A stretch of 64,000 nt of DNA. Origin: Kitagawia praeruptora (taxonomy: Eukaryota; Streptophyta; Magnoliopsida; Apiales; Apiaceae). Positions 24,490 to 34,721 of the stretch are shown in pieces. Where the stretch lies: positions 21,040,501 to 21,104,500 of the forward strand of contig CM075344.1 in NCBI GenBank assembly GCA_037693485.1, written 5' to 3'. Each line of letters begins with the position of its first letter. Position 1 is the stretch's first letter. The translations under genes were made by a program, and so were the position numbers. The notes under the pieces are model-generated. The model searched no databases. It worked only from the letters and a program-made list of their open reading frames with translations, and was not told where the DNA came from.

Positions 24490-24870
24490 ATGACTAACTC
24501 GAACAATAAGAACGGAGACGCCGAGGAGCGAGACCCCGGGATAGCATATGACCCCCAGGAGCGACCCCATAGGAGCGAGGCCATGCTTGCACCTAGTGTA
24601 GCGAGGCTGGGTTCGAGAAGGATAAGCTACATCACTAGAAGTGAGGCCAAGGCAAGGGTCAAGGTTCTAAGCGACCCACATCTCCTAGCAAGGCCCCAAT
24701 ATGGAGTAACTATCGAGATCTTGAGATGCCTCCTAGCGAGATGCCTCCTAGCGAGATGCCTATTAATGAGATACCTCTACATGAGATTCTTTTTCTTGGT
24801 GAAATACCTTTACGTCGAGGAGAGGGGGGACGCCCCTGATCCTTGCCGGGGAGAGGGGGGACGCCCCTGA
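24490..24870 (+). CDS. Short leader ORF of the LTR element, possibly a gag remnant
   Basis: This 126-codon frame starts just after the primer-binding position, where gag starts in LTR elements. It is charged at first (MTNSNNKNGDAEERDPG), then runs into short tandem repeats (LLARCLLARCLL) and a duplicated 31-bp block at 24816-24880. No zinc knuckle or capsid motif is visible. It may be only the decayed start of gag or a chance frame. Confidence 0.3.
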   Translation: MTNSNNKNGDAEERDPGIAYDPQERPHRSEAMLAPSVARLGSRRISYITRSEAKARVKVLSDPHLLARPQYGVTIEILRCLLARCLLARCLLMRYLYMRFFFLVKYLYVEERGDAPDPCRGEGGRP

Positions 24871-25439
24871 TCCTTGCCGGCAAAGAGGAGGTCATCGACT
24901 ATCTCAAGACACTTGGAAGAATAAGCAAGAAATAACGAGGCTGAGCCTGAGGCTCTTGTCAATTAGCCTCAAGCTCGCACAAGAGATGAAAGGAGAGAAG
25001 TAAAAGTATTTGAATATCAAAATGAGCTCAAGACCTCAATATTTTATTACATGTGCAACAAAGGGAAGCCTGTTATGACATTGAAAAAGCTAAGTGCTCT
25101 CGCTTAGCGTTGAAGAGTCCAACTACCCCGGGATAGCGTAGCGAGGCCAACTACCTTGGGACAACAGTAAAGAAGACAAGTTCCCTGGGATAGCGATGCG
25201 AGGTCAAGTGCCCTCAGATAGCGATGCGAGGTCAAGTGTTCTGGGATAGCGTTGAAGAAATCAAGTCTACTCATAGCGGGATCACATCAAATTCTCTTCA
25301 TTTTAAATGGTGTCAACTCCAAATAATACAAGAAGGTTGCTAAAAGACTTTGATTCCTCATCACATCTACAATGATAATGAGGACTCGGGGGGTAGTGGC
25401 ATTACATAAACACCTCTTTTAGTGGGACATTTGAAAAAT

Positions 25440-25610
25440 TGCAAGACAAGGCCATACCTAGCGCTTCGAGGCCACACTTAGCGCTGCGAGGCCACACTTA
25501 GCGCTGTGAGGCCAAACTTAGCTTTGCGAGGCCACACTTAGCACTGGGAGGCCGCACCTAGCATTGCGAGGCCAGAAGCCCGATATCTTACGCTGCGAAG
25601 CTGCTTGACC
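25440..25610. repeat. Tandem repeat, about 21-bp units
   Basis: About eight copies of gaggccacacttagcgctgc, with substitutions, lie in the interior of the LTR element. Confidence 0.8.
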
Positions 25611-26541
25611 ACAATGGCAATGATGGGTCAGTCCATGAGTCTATACAATGTGGAGCTATCTCTATGCATGTGTTAAAGTCAATTTATAAGAAAAGGAGAT
25701 CATATGGAGGTTTAACCAGCTATTTCAAAGCACTTGGAAAAAATTTCAAATACCAATTTTCAAAGATGCAAGGCCCACCAGCTAGCATATGCGAGGCGGG
25801 GCTAGAGCCATCAATATGGATTATGCGAGGCGAAGGAGGAGTACTTTGTGTTCATATGCGAGGGGAGGAAAAAGAATTCAACGAAGCGGCAACTTGAGAC
25901 AGGCTGTGGGACCCACTGGTGTGTAAGCAAAATACGCGCATGAAACTGAAGCTTGTGGAAATAGATCTTCATAGACAAAAATTTACTCTACACTGGTGCA
26001 TCGAGGACGAAGCGACAAGGCATGTAAAAAAAATAGCATTGTGCAGTGGGTTGGGCTCGTATGCATGATTCTTAGCAGTTCGTATTAAGGATAATACAGG
26101 AGGCAACGAGGAGGTCAACTAAAATGGAATGGATAGCAATTGTTCGATGATTGGTGTGGTGTGGTGAGATCTGCATGTAACGGAGTGGGGATTGCAACAC
26201 GAGGAAGAAGAAGAAATCAGCAAGGAGGGGTCTGGAAAATCTCATAGGCGAGGCGATGAAGAAGATAGTAACAGGATGTGCTATGTAATGTACGATGTGG
26301 ACCAAAGAACATAACTAAACAACAATGAAATAAATGAGGAAGGCCCAAGGCAATGCAAAAGGGCACGGTTCACATTGCTATCAGGACACGCTAAGTTAGC
26401 CTGTTTGCTTCTTTAAAAAAATATATATACAAGCGAAGAGAAGAAGGGAGGATTAAAGCGAAATGATTAAATCAAGGTGCACATGCGAGATGAATGAGGA
26501 GCAAATTGGTGCGGCCAGCAACAACTCAAGAGCTTTGTACA

Positions 26542-26698
26542 GGAGTAAGGCGTGCAAGTCATCAGCAAAAAACTCTGTCGTCATCAGTCCTGTCTACGGA
26601 CAACATGTACATTGGAATTCTTGTTACTGCAGCTTACGTTGTTACTAATGGGAGTCAGTTTACATTCTTCTATAATCCAAGGGCGTGCCACTGTGAGT
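26542..26698 (+). pseudogene. Captured fragment of an auxin response factor (ARF) DNA-binding region
   Basis: The frame reads GVRRASHQQKT, SSSVLSTDNMYIGILV and FTFFYNPRA. It corresponds to the end of the B3-flanking ARF region of the ARF5/6/7/8 type, where the family has GIRRA, SSVLSSDSMHIG and FTIFYNPRAS. ARFs bind auxin-response promoters. Only about 50 codons are present. An AG before 26542 and a GTGAGT near 26691 resemble the exon borders of captured genomic DNA. It is flanked by unrelated element sequence and is a passenger, not a gene. Confidence 0.85.
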
Positions 26699-26929
26699 AA
26701 TGAAATCAAAACTCGTATATTTATTAAAACAATGAAAGCATCGAGGAGGAAGTCGAGCTAGTCACGAGGTGGGATCTGTGTGTATACATGCGAGGACAAC
26801 ACGAGGCGAAGTGAACATGTGAGAAGCAAGCTGCGAAGATGTGGACCAGATCTTGAAACAAACAAGTACGTAACTTGCAGCCTTGAACAGTGAGTGGAGT
26901 ACGAAGCATAAAAAGTTCATCACGAATTG

Positions 26930-27095
26930 GAAAAAGAAAAATGAAGACTACATGGGTTTATGCATTGACTACGGGTTGGTACATGTTTACCTCGAAGGTT
27001 CATTCTCATTGATAAACAATGATTTCCAGCTCGCCAGATGGTGTATTTTGCTTTTGGGGGAACCTTAAGGTTGCATAATTTCGACAAAAATCTCG
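26930..27095 (-). pseudogene. LINE zf-RVT fragment on the minus strand
   Basis: The minus-strand frame reads LKVPPKAKYTIWRA, typical of the tryptophan-containing start of the zf-RVT region in plant LINE ORF2, then runs into unrelated sequence. It lies between the ARF and ARID fragments inside the LTR element and is opposite in strand to both. Confidence 0.7.
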
Positions 27096-27126
27096 ACCTT
27101 GCATTTGCTTGGGCCACCGATTTCAG

Positions 27127-27420
27127 CGACTGAAGCAACCTATTATAGACGATCGCAAATGGAAAGAAGTCTTCTTGGTCTTCAACTGTCCAGCTACGAT
27201 AACAGGCACATCATTTGTGCTCAAAAATCACTACCAGTCATTACTTTATCATTTTGAGCAGGTTTACTACTTCCGTAAGAATGCACCTTCGATCCTGGAT
27301 ACTGATTCTGCAAGCACAACCGTCAATGGCTCTTCAGCTCGTAATCTCTTGAAAGACAGTGCTAATATGCATCCTCTCCCTTCAGGCATGCCACAAATGA
27401 TGCAAGGTAGAACAGGTTAA
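27127..27420 (+). pseudogene. Captured ARID-domain fragment of an ARID-HMG (HMGB9/10/15-like) protein
   Basis: DDRKWKEVFLVFNCPATIT followed by SFVLKNHYQSLLYHFEQVYYFRK matches the C-terminal half of the plant ARID domain found next to an HMG box in HMGB9/10/15-type proteins. An AG acceptor (tttcag, ending 27126) precedes it, so an exon border seems preserved. The frame stays open into a Ser-rich linker and stops at 27418-27420. The HMG box is absent. In the family the protein binds AT-rich DNA in the nucleus; here it is a passenger fragment. Confidence 0.85.
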
Positions 27421-27852
27421 ATGGAGTGAACTCAACAGGCATTTAAAAAGTAAAATAAGAAGATAAAAGAGGACGAAGCGACGACAGGCAATGCCAGAAC
27501 CAAGAAATTAAAGAAAAAACCTTGTTCGATTGTAAACATGGAGCAAAGCGGCAGGCCAAAAGCTGATAAGTAAACTACAGTTATTGCATTATTCTGGCTC
27601 GCGAAATTGGAAAATAAAGCAGGATCGAGATCAACTAAACAAGTACAAGGATCAATAAAAGGGGTTTAACTGATGAAGCGAGGACAAGGTTGAGGTTGTT
27701 ATATGCAAGTACGAGGTGATTATATGGTACGGCAAGGAGACTGTGGATTTAAAAATGCAAGCTATGCAAGGTGAGTACAACGAAATGGAATAGCCCAGCC
27801 TCGGGCACGATTCGTGCTGGGAAACAAATAGGCATCACAAGGAGGAACCATT

Positions 27853-28113
27853 GTGATGTCGATGGTTTCCGGACCTGGATATACACATTTTTCATCAGAC
27901 CCTCGTGCTTCTTCACAAGGAGTTCCAACCTTGCAAACTTCTTCACCATTATTTGCTCCACAGGAGATGATCCCAACTACTGAAACCGTGCAAGATTTGA
28001 AACCTATGGTTACTGGTTTGGGTACTGGTCTGACACAGTCCTTACGTCCAATGGGGTCCGCTTGGAAAAACAAGAAAAAATGCATGCAAAGTGCAAAAAA
28101 CAAGGCTACGTGA
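27853..28113 (+). CDS. Unrecognised open stretch, possibly another captured exon
   Basis: An 86-codon frame rich in Pro, Ser and Thr (PRASSQGVPTLQTSSPLF, then VTGLGTGLTQSLRPMGSAWK). Its composition is more gene-like than the surrounding element. No family recognised; the antisense frame is also open over this stretch. Confidence 0.3.
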   Translation: MMSMVSGPGYTHFSSDPRASSQGVPTLQTSSPLFAPQEMIPTTETVQDLKPMVTGLGTGLTQSLRPMGSAWKNKKKCMQSAKNKAT

Positions 28114-28559
28114 ATACATGTACTGCTTGAGTTATATGGCATGAAAAGTGGTAGGGTCCACGTCAAAATCAAAGTCAAAAATGGAAGATACAAGGCTAAG
28201 CAAGCAATGTAGGATGAAAATTTCAAGCGGAGCCAATGTGATTTTATAAAAAAGAAATTAATTAAAATTGCACCAGGGTCCGCTTTCTATTATTCTCTTC
28301 GCAACAAGGGGTCTGACTGTCTGAGCAAAGGTAAACTACGCAAAGGAAGGGTACTTCGCGAGCTGAAGTAAGTAAAAGTATTATTATACGAAGCGAGAAG
28401 ACTCCTAAAATAGTTAAATCAAATTATTTTGATTTTTATTTTTGGAGGAGTTCAAAATAATTTTGAAGATCAGAAAAAAAAGTTATCCGCAACATCTGCC
28501 TGCACCGAAGAACTGGGGGGTAGTTGCCATACTTGAAAATTGGCTAGAATTCTAACCAG

Positions 28560-28745
28560 ACTCATTACAAGAATTGAGGCTGCGAGGAGGCCCCGCAACG
28601 TATAAGGCTACAAGGAGGGCTCACATCGCAACGTATAAGGCTACAAGGAGGGCTCGCATCGCAACGTATAAGGCTACAAGGAGGCCTCGCATCGCGACGT
28701 ATGAGGTTGCAAGGAGGGCTCGCAATATATGAAGCTATAAGGAGT
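28560..28745. repeat. Tandem repeat, about 39-bp units
   Basis: Roughly five copies of aaggctacaaggagggctcg plus catcgcaacgtat occur near the 3' end of the LTR-element interior. Confidence 0.8.
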
Positions 28746-29205
28746 CCTCTCATCATACTCACAAGGGACAGAGAAAAGAACAATTTCATCATACTTTAAG
28801 AAGACATGAAAATATTGGTGAGAGCCCGAGCTCACATATCAGTATGATAGAAGATATAATTTTAACAACTCATGACTGCAAGGCCCTATGGGGTCACCTC
28901 TCAAGGTCCCCGCAGGACCATATTGCACTTGGAAGGACCCTTCAAGGTCACCATCACACACTTATACATGGCTTCGCATTAATTGAAAGACACACAACAC
29001 ATGTCATCATCTTAGCAGCTGGGAGAAGATCTCGAAATACGACAGTTATCTGCAATCATTAAAATTCATTGGGATCGCGATGCAATTCCAAGGCACTTGA
29101 GATAGTTATGCTTTCATCTACAGCAATCTATAGCGAGCACATGCCTCGCATCGAAGTTTTGACAAGCAGTTTTTGAGTCCACATCGCATATTCAATGACA
29201 ATATG

Positions 29206-29220
29206 GACTCGGGGGTTAGT
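29206..29220 (+). promoter_or_regulatory. Polypurine tract of the LTR element
   Basis: actcgggggttagt directly precedes the right LTR, the place where plus-strand synthesis is primed. Very similar tracts occur at 25384-25398 and 28511-28525. Confidence 0.65.
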
Positions 29221-30379
29221 TGTTATGCCCAAATCTTGGCATAAGCCCTAAGCAGGCCTAATGGGCTTGAATAGAGGTCCACAACTCATAATGGGCCTAG
29301 AGATGAAGATTGGATCACTAAAACCCACCACCAGGAGTCAGTCCAATATACTATCAAGCACAATGTGGAAGTTTGTGACCCCAAGCTGCGGGTCAAGTTC
29401 GCCAACAAAGTCCCTAGTATGGGATAGCATCTATCATGCATGTCTCTCTACAAGGTCCAGCGTGGCCTGGAGGTCCAGCGTGGCCTAGAATACTCTCTCT
29501 GCAAGGTCCAGCGAGGCCTAGAGCATATTTATTATGAAGGCTTACGGTCAGGCCCAGCGAGGTCGCGTGAGTATAATTTTCTCCGTACAGCTTCTCCATT
29601 CGCCTCGTCAGTGAGGCCAGTTGATTTAAGAATCATGCTAGCCCGGCCTCAAGGTCGCATCTACATGGATCAGCTCTCTTATAATTCCCATCAAGGGATC
29701 AGCTCTCTTATAACTCCCGTCAAGGGATCGCCTTGCGTATGACTCCCGTCAAGGGATCTCTTCGCGTATGACTCCCGTCAAGGGATCGCCTCGCGTATGA
29801 CTCCCGTCAAGGGATCGCTTCGCACTATCATCACATCCACATACTACACGAGATCGCTATCTCATTCTCTGCTGGAAGGCTCATGACGCAGCCCCTCGAG
29901 GTCGCATGAGTATCAATACACTTGGGTCCGCTTCGCATGACTCAACCCCTCGAGGTTGCATGCTACACCCTTGTTACTTCTCTATTAGCCTCGCCCAAGA
30001 GGTCCCGACTCTAGCCATGCGAGACCATTTGCTTCCCTCTTTGGACCATGGATCATGGATAGAATAAATTGGTAAAATATATCAGCCCAAGAAGACGTCT
30101 AGTGGATTTGGGCCTAGTCGAGCCCATAGAAACCCTAGCCCGTCTAGATAACTTCTTCTCCAAGAGAACTACGTATGGCTTGATCCCTATAAATAGGGTA
30201 CGTAGGCATCTTGTAAAGGATGATTGACAGCTCACCCCTGAAAACACCATACAAGATCAGCCACAAACGATCTCCAATCTGCTTCCTTGTTCTTCGTGTT
30301 CTTAGCAAAATATCCGTATTTTGCTCCGTGATTCCAGCAAACCTCCAAAATATTGTTATAAAATATTCTCCCTATAACA
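29221..30379 (+). repeat. Right LTR (complete, 1,159 bp)
   Basis: It starts TGTTAT and ends ATAACA. It contains tandem copies of a block of about 28-31 bp (ctcccgtcaagggatcgc) at 29690-29820 and a TATA-like tataaatagggtacg at 30188-30202. Reverse-oriented open frames seen in it have no family match. Confidence 0.9.
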
Positions 30380-31559
30380 AAAGACATGATAAAAACGAAA
30401 ACTAACTCATTGCGACAATACATTATACATAATCCAATGGTTTAAGTGACTCTTACTAATAGACTGCTGAGGATTTTTACCACTGTAAGCCTGTGATGGG
30501 TGATTTTATTCTCTTAGACATTTTGTATCTGGTTTTTTGGTGAACTTGACATTTTATATGTACTATCCTTTTCATTTATATGCCAATGAATTTGTTATTA
30601 CCCGTTTACTCGTTCCCGGTAAAGTTTCAAAATAATTACATTTTGTCATCTTACTGTGAATGTCTAGATGAATAGGAACAACATGAAGTCTCATTTCATG
30701 GAAGCTAAGCCTAAACGTATGCATTGAGCTATATATAAATATATGTTTGGCATTGTTTTTTTCGACTGAACTTGCATGTCAAATTTTTGGCTAGTGCAGG
30801 GAGTAAGGATAGTATGGGTGTATCATATAACATGGTTAGCTTAGTGAACTCAGCTTTCCATGTATTGGGAAAGCAAGCATGGAACACTGGTGATCTGTCC
30901 AGAAACAATTGGTACACTATCTTTATAGTACTCGTACAGTTGTTCATGATTTAAATTTTACTAAATAGTGATAAATGTTTTTGTTCGAATGTAATCCAGG
31001 TGCGTAGCAGTGCTTGCATTCGGCTACGGTTGCCATAACAATCACCATGCCTTTAAATATTCAGCACGACATGGACCTGAATGGTGGCAAATTGATGTGA
31101 CCTGTTATGTTGTGAGATTCCTTCAAGCAATCAGCTTGACCACAAACATGAAGTTACCTTCAGAGGTTCAAAAGCAAAGAGTAGGTTTTGCCACCATAAA
31201 GGCTCTGGTAGTGAGGACTAATAACCATTTCTATTACTTTGTTAGAACTTTTGTACTTAAGTATTTTAAATCATAGTTTAATGTTGAAACTTTGTTTTGG
31301 TTGTGGATTAGGTATATTTTGAAGTGTAGATATAGTGTTTGGTGCAAATGATGCGTTCGTCATTTATTTGGTGGTTGATAGATGATATTGAACATATCGG
31401 AGAACTAGTACTACTTTTGTTGGGTATTTGATATGTTTGTCGGATATGTAATGATCTAGTACTACTTTTGCGAATGTGATTGGATGTTTTTATATATGAT
31501 TCGATGTTTTTATCGAATATGTAATGTATTTATTGTATTATTACAGGTTTAGATTGATT

Positions 31560-32133
31560 TTAATGATTTTAGATGGTGAATGTGGTAGGAAATAGATGGT
31601 AGGAAATGGACAATATTGGTAGGAATTGATTATTAGGAAATACCAATTTAAATGGCTTCTGTTATAAAACCTACCAAATTGACATGTCTTCCGTTGGTAG
31701 GAAATAGTCATTGACTTTGGTCAATGACCCATTTCCTACCAATGTTGGTAGGAAATAGGTCATTAATCAAAGTCAAAAATGACTATTTCCTACCAATTTT
31801 GGTCAAAAATTGTCATTGACTAAAGTCAAAAATGACGTTGTAGAAATGATGTAGATGGGTCCCACTTGACACGTGGATGACACGTCAACATTTGGGATCC
31901 ATTTTTAGATGACATGGTATGTGACGTTTCATGTGACGTGTCTTGGTCCCACGCCACGTGGCATCCCATATGGCGAGCCACATGGGCAGCCACATGCATG
32001 TGGGGCCTTTTGGAAAAAAACTAGGAATTCCGACCAATTAGCACTTGCGACTGGAGCAATTCCTACCATTCGAGTTGGTAGAAATTGATGTAATTTCTGA
32101 CCAAAAAAGGGCCAAAACTGACCAATCGCGTAG
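31560..32133. repeat. Right subterminal repeats of the second CACTA
   Basis: The same aatttcctaccaa/ttggtaggaaat motif family as the left end occurs repeatedly, joined by a separate gacacgtggatgacacgtc-like patch at 31865-31960. Confidence 0.75.
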
Positions 32134-32160
32134 TCGGTTTTGGCCTTTTTTCTTGTAGTG
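32134..32160 (-). repeat. 27-bp terminal inverted repeat, right
   Basis: Inverse of 20870-20896 and followed by TSD caa at 32161-32163. Confidence 0.95.
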
Positions 32161-32204
32161 CAATGTGATTTATTTGGCCGTACATTATTAACTTTCTCAA
32201 TATT

Positions 32205-32987
32205 TGTTGATGAGTGGATTTCGTAACAACTTTTGAGAGGTTTATGGTGAGTTGTAAAGGCTAACGATCAACTAATCTATGGAGGTTTTTTTGTGGGGAT
32301 TGAACTGAGCTCGAGAGCGTTTACAAGAATCTCGCGAGTTCCTTTGAGGCTTGTGTCGTGTGTTCTCGATCAAGAATCTCGTAGGTGTATTGCGAGGCTT
32401 GTAAAACATGTTCTCAAGGTGCCTACGTACCCTTGTATATATAGGGATCAAGTTCACGTAGTTCTTTTTAGACTAGAAGTCTGGTTAGGCAGCAATATTC
32501 TAGGTTCCTAATTCGTGGGGAAGTTTTTTTCTCCAGATTCAGCCACGAATAGGCGACCTAAGTCAAATAGAACTCGAGTTCTAGTCCGACTAGGAGTATA
32601 TTTACTAGTTCTACTCTTATTAGAGGTATTCAAGGATCATCTGCGCCGAAAAAATACAATCCAATAAGGAGTTGACGTTCTTAACTTGCTCCTAAAGAAT
32701 AGGAGGCTTAATCGTACTATAAATCTGCTGGAATAAATCTGTTCTCGTACAGGAAGCTGTCTCTCAGGAACCTGTCTGCAGGAACCTGTTTCTCGGGAAG
32801 CTGTTTGCAGGAAGCTGTCTCTAGGAAAGCTGTCTCTCGGGAACCTGAACCTGTCCAGATCCATTTCACATGTTATTTAGCCTCATTTAACTTAAGGGAC
32901 CTCAATCATAACCCATATTAATCATACGGATTGGATCCTTAAGCCCAATGGGCCTAAATCTAGCCCATGAAGATTTTGGGCAAAACA
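32205..32987 (-). mobile_element. Solo LTR, 783 bp, related to the LTR element at 23022-30379
   Basis: A 5-bp TSD, atatt, lies at 32200-32204 and 32988-32992. On the minus strand it begins TGTTTTGCCCAAAATCTT, close to TGTTATGCCCAAATCTTGG of the nearby LTR. It also shares a tataaatagg/cctacgtaccc-like block (32420-32450). A minisatellite of about 20-bp units (ctgtctctcgggaa/cctg) lies at 32745-32865. It lies 44 bp outside the CACTA right end. Confidence 0.9.
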
Positions 32988-32992
32988 ATATT

Positions 32993-34721
32993 TATTAATG
33001 AACGAATGAGTATTCAGTGTACAAGGATGGTTATAAATTTACATTATACTAGCTATATTCGAAACAATATTAACTAACGACAAACCTAGCCCACTAAATG
33101 CTTTTACGTTTAACAATAAAGATTGAGGAAGGTGCATGGATGGGATATCCGATCGCACTGATTTAAATGAATATGGATTGGTCTGAAAAAATTAGATTCG
33201 GAGTCCGATCCGATAAGAACGATCCGAATAATAAATGGATCGGGTATGGATTTAGGTTGATCCGATCCAATTATCCATGACCCGGTCCGTTTAATTATAT
33301 AATAATAGTAAATAATATATAAAATATATTATACATATATAATATCATTTTCAAAATTTGTTCTTTTGTTAAATATTTTCAAAACATTTTATATTATAAT
33401 AAGTTAGGTTATTGAAAACCCTAAACCTTATACCTAATCTAAATCTTCTACCTAATCTAATATTTCCTTGCTCTTCCATGCAAGGTTCGAGCCTACAAAG
33501 TTTAAGGTCATTATATTTTTTTCTGATTGGCAAGACATCGAGTCTTCATGTTTGAACAAAGAAATTATTAAAGTAGTTTAAATTTTTGATTGCTACTTAA
33601 ATTTACACACTGAATACTAGAATGTAACTTCTCAAATTTTACTAATTTTCTTTTAAAATGGTGAATGATATTTACATAGATAATTTTTTATATATTTTAA
33701 AAATAAAATGGAGCAATGGATATCCAAAATCCGATCCGTTTATCCATTAAACTAAATGAATTGGATATGGATCGGCCTCTAAAATATCCGATGTGTGATT
33801 CGATCCGATCCAAATTCGAGAAAAATAAATGGATATTGATACGAATTTAGGTCCGATCCAAACCCGACCCGTTGACAGACCTAGGTTAATCCTAGACAAA
33901 TGATACTGCAAGTTCTTTTCTTTGTTAGCTATTTGTTTTACTAACAAAACCAAATAACACATTGACACACTCAATTATCTCACCTTCTTTTATAGAAATA
34001 CCGTAATTTAAAAAGAGTTTTATGTAGTTGCATGATTTTCTTATTTATTTTAAAATACTAAAGATATGACTAGATATTGATTGCATATTCTTATAATCAT
34101 ACTTGAAAAATTCTTAACTAATCCAATTTAAAATTTTGATTTAGAAGCGTATATAGTATTAATAAAAATAAGACACACCTTTTTGTGCACCATCTTCTAA
34201 ACTAGGTTAGAATGTATATGTATATCCTATAAAAAAAAGGTTAGACAGTAAATGTTGTGAGAATTAAGTTGGATTTCACCACTATAGAAAAGTTATGTTA
34301 GTTTTAGAATTGTTTTAATTTAAGGTTAAAATTAGGGTTGTAAATGAGCCGACTCCAGCTGAATTTTTAACTATTCATGTATCAGTTTGTTATAAATACG
34401 TCGAATTCAAACTCGAGGTCAAACTTTGATGGAGCCAATATTTTTGTTTGTGTATCAATTCATTAAGAAATATTTTATTCATGAACATGTCTAACAAGCT
34501 ACTATTCATGAACGTCCTCATGAACATCTCACGAATAGTGTTCATTATCTCGTGTACACGAACATCTCAATTTTTGTTTTCTGAAAATATTTTAATGCAT
34601 TAAAATAAATGAAAAATGGGGATGAAACTTTGAAAATTCGAGAAATGCTACAAATTTAGACTTGTCAATGAATCAAATTTGGATCAGGTTTAGTTAATTC
34701 TTAATACCAGCTAATATTGTA
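32993..34721. other. AT-rich stretch with degenerate element remnants
   Basis: 33126-33310 and 33715-33890 are inversely related blocks rich in ggatcggatc and atccgatccg, ending in acccgacccgttgacagacctagg, a pattern of decayed hAT/MITE-like ends in plants. 34343-34480 begins agggttgtaaatgagccga, the start of another common plant repeat type. No gene was recognised. Confidence 0.45.

Larger units (their letters stand above)
23022..30379 (+). mobile_element. Aberrant LTR retroelement with inverted left LTR, 7,358 bp
   Basis: A 5-bp TSD, aaaga, lies at 23017-23021 and 30380-30384. The right LTR (29221-30379) is in + orientation, from TGTTATGCCC to CTATAACA. The left end is the reverse complement of the LTR 3' end (tgttatagggag at 23022), so both outer ends are U5 ends. 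A partial forward LTR (24276-24447) adjoins the primer-binding position, and a purine tract precedes the right LTR. The 4.8 kb interior has no recognisable gag-pol and is LARD-like, with several gene fragments and tandem repeats. The element sits in an intron of the captured desaturase inside the CACTA. Confidence 0.9.
22480..31190 (+). pseudogene. Captured acyl-lipid (delta-9/delta-7 ADS-type) desaturase, four exons, broken
   Basis: Exons are about 22480-22637, 22722-22861, 30800-30911 and 31000-31180. They show the second histidine box (STHRYHHQF), PFEGFWHSHFSWF, LEKQPFYKFLEKTY, FHVLGKQAWNTGDLSRNNW and the third histidine box (HNNHHAFKYSARHG). These are hallmarks of plant membrane desaturases acting on acyl-lipid or acyl-CoA with ferredoxin or cytochrome b5. 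The first histidine box and N-terminus are absent. One-base loss after HHQF, a likely one-base loss at the exon 2 end and a 5-base insertion in exon 3 (near 30835) break the frame. GT/AG introns are kept, so genomic DNA rather than mRNA was captured. The second intron holds the LTR element 23022-30379. A CT-rich leader with possible donor (21980-22105) may be the old promoter and 5' UTR. Confidence 0.9.
20870..32160. mobile_element. Non-autonomous CACTA element with captured desaturase gene, 11,291 bp
   Basis: The termini start CACTACAAGAAAAAAGG and are perfect inverted repeats over 27 bp (20870-20896 and 32134-32160). A 3-bp TSD, caa, lies at 20867-20869 and 32161-32163. Subterminal regions are built from short inverted motifs such as ccaatattggtagg and ggtcggaa. 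No transposase sequence is present. The interior holds exons of a fatty-acid desaturase (22480-31190), and 7.36 kb of the length is an LTR element nested in one of its introns. Without that insertion the CACTA is about 3.9 kb. It resembles gene-capturing (Pack-type) CACTA elements. Confidence 0.95.
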
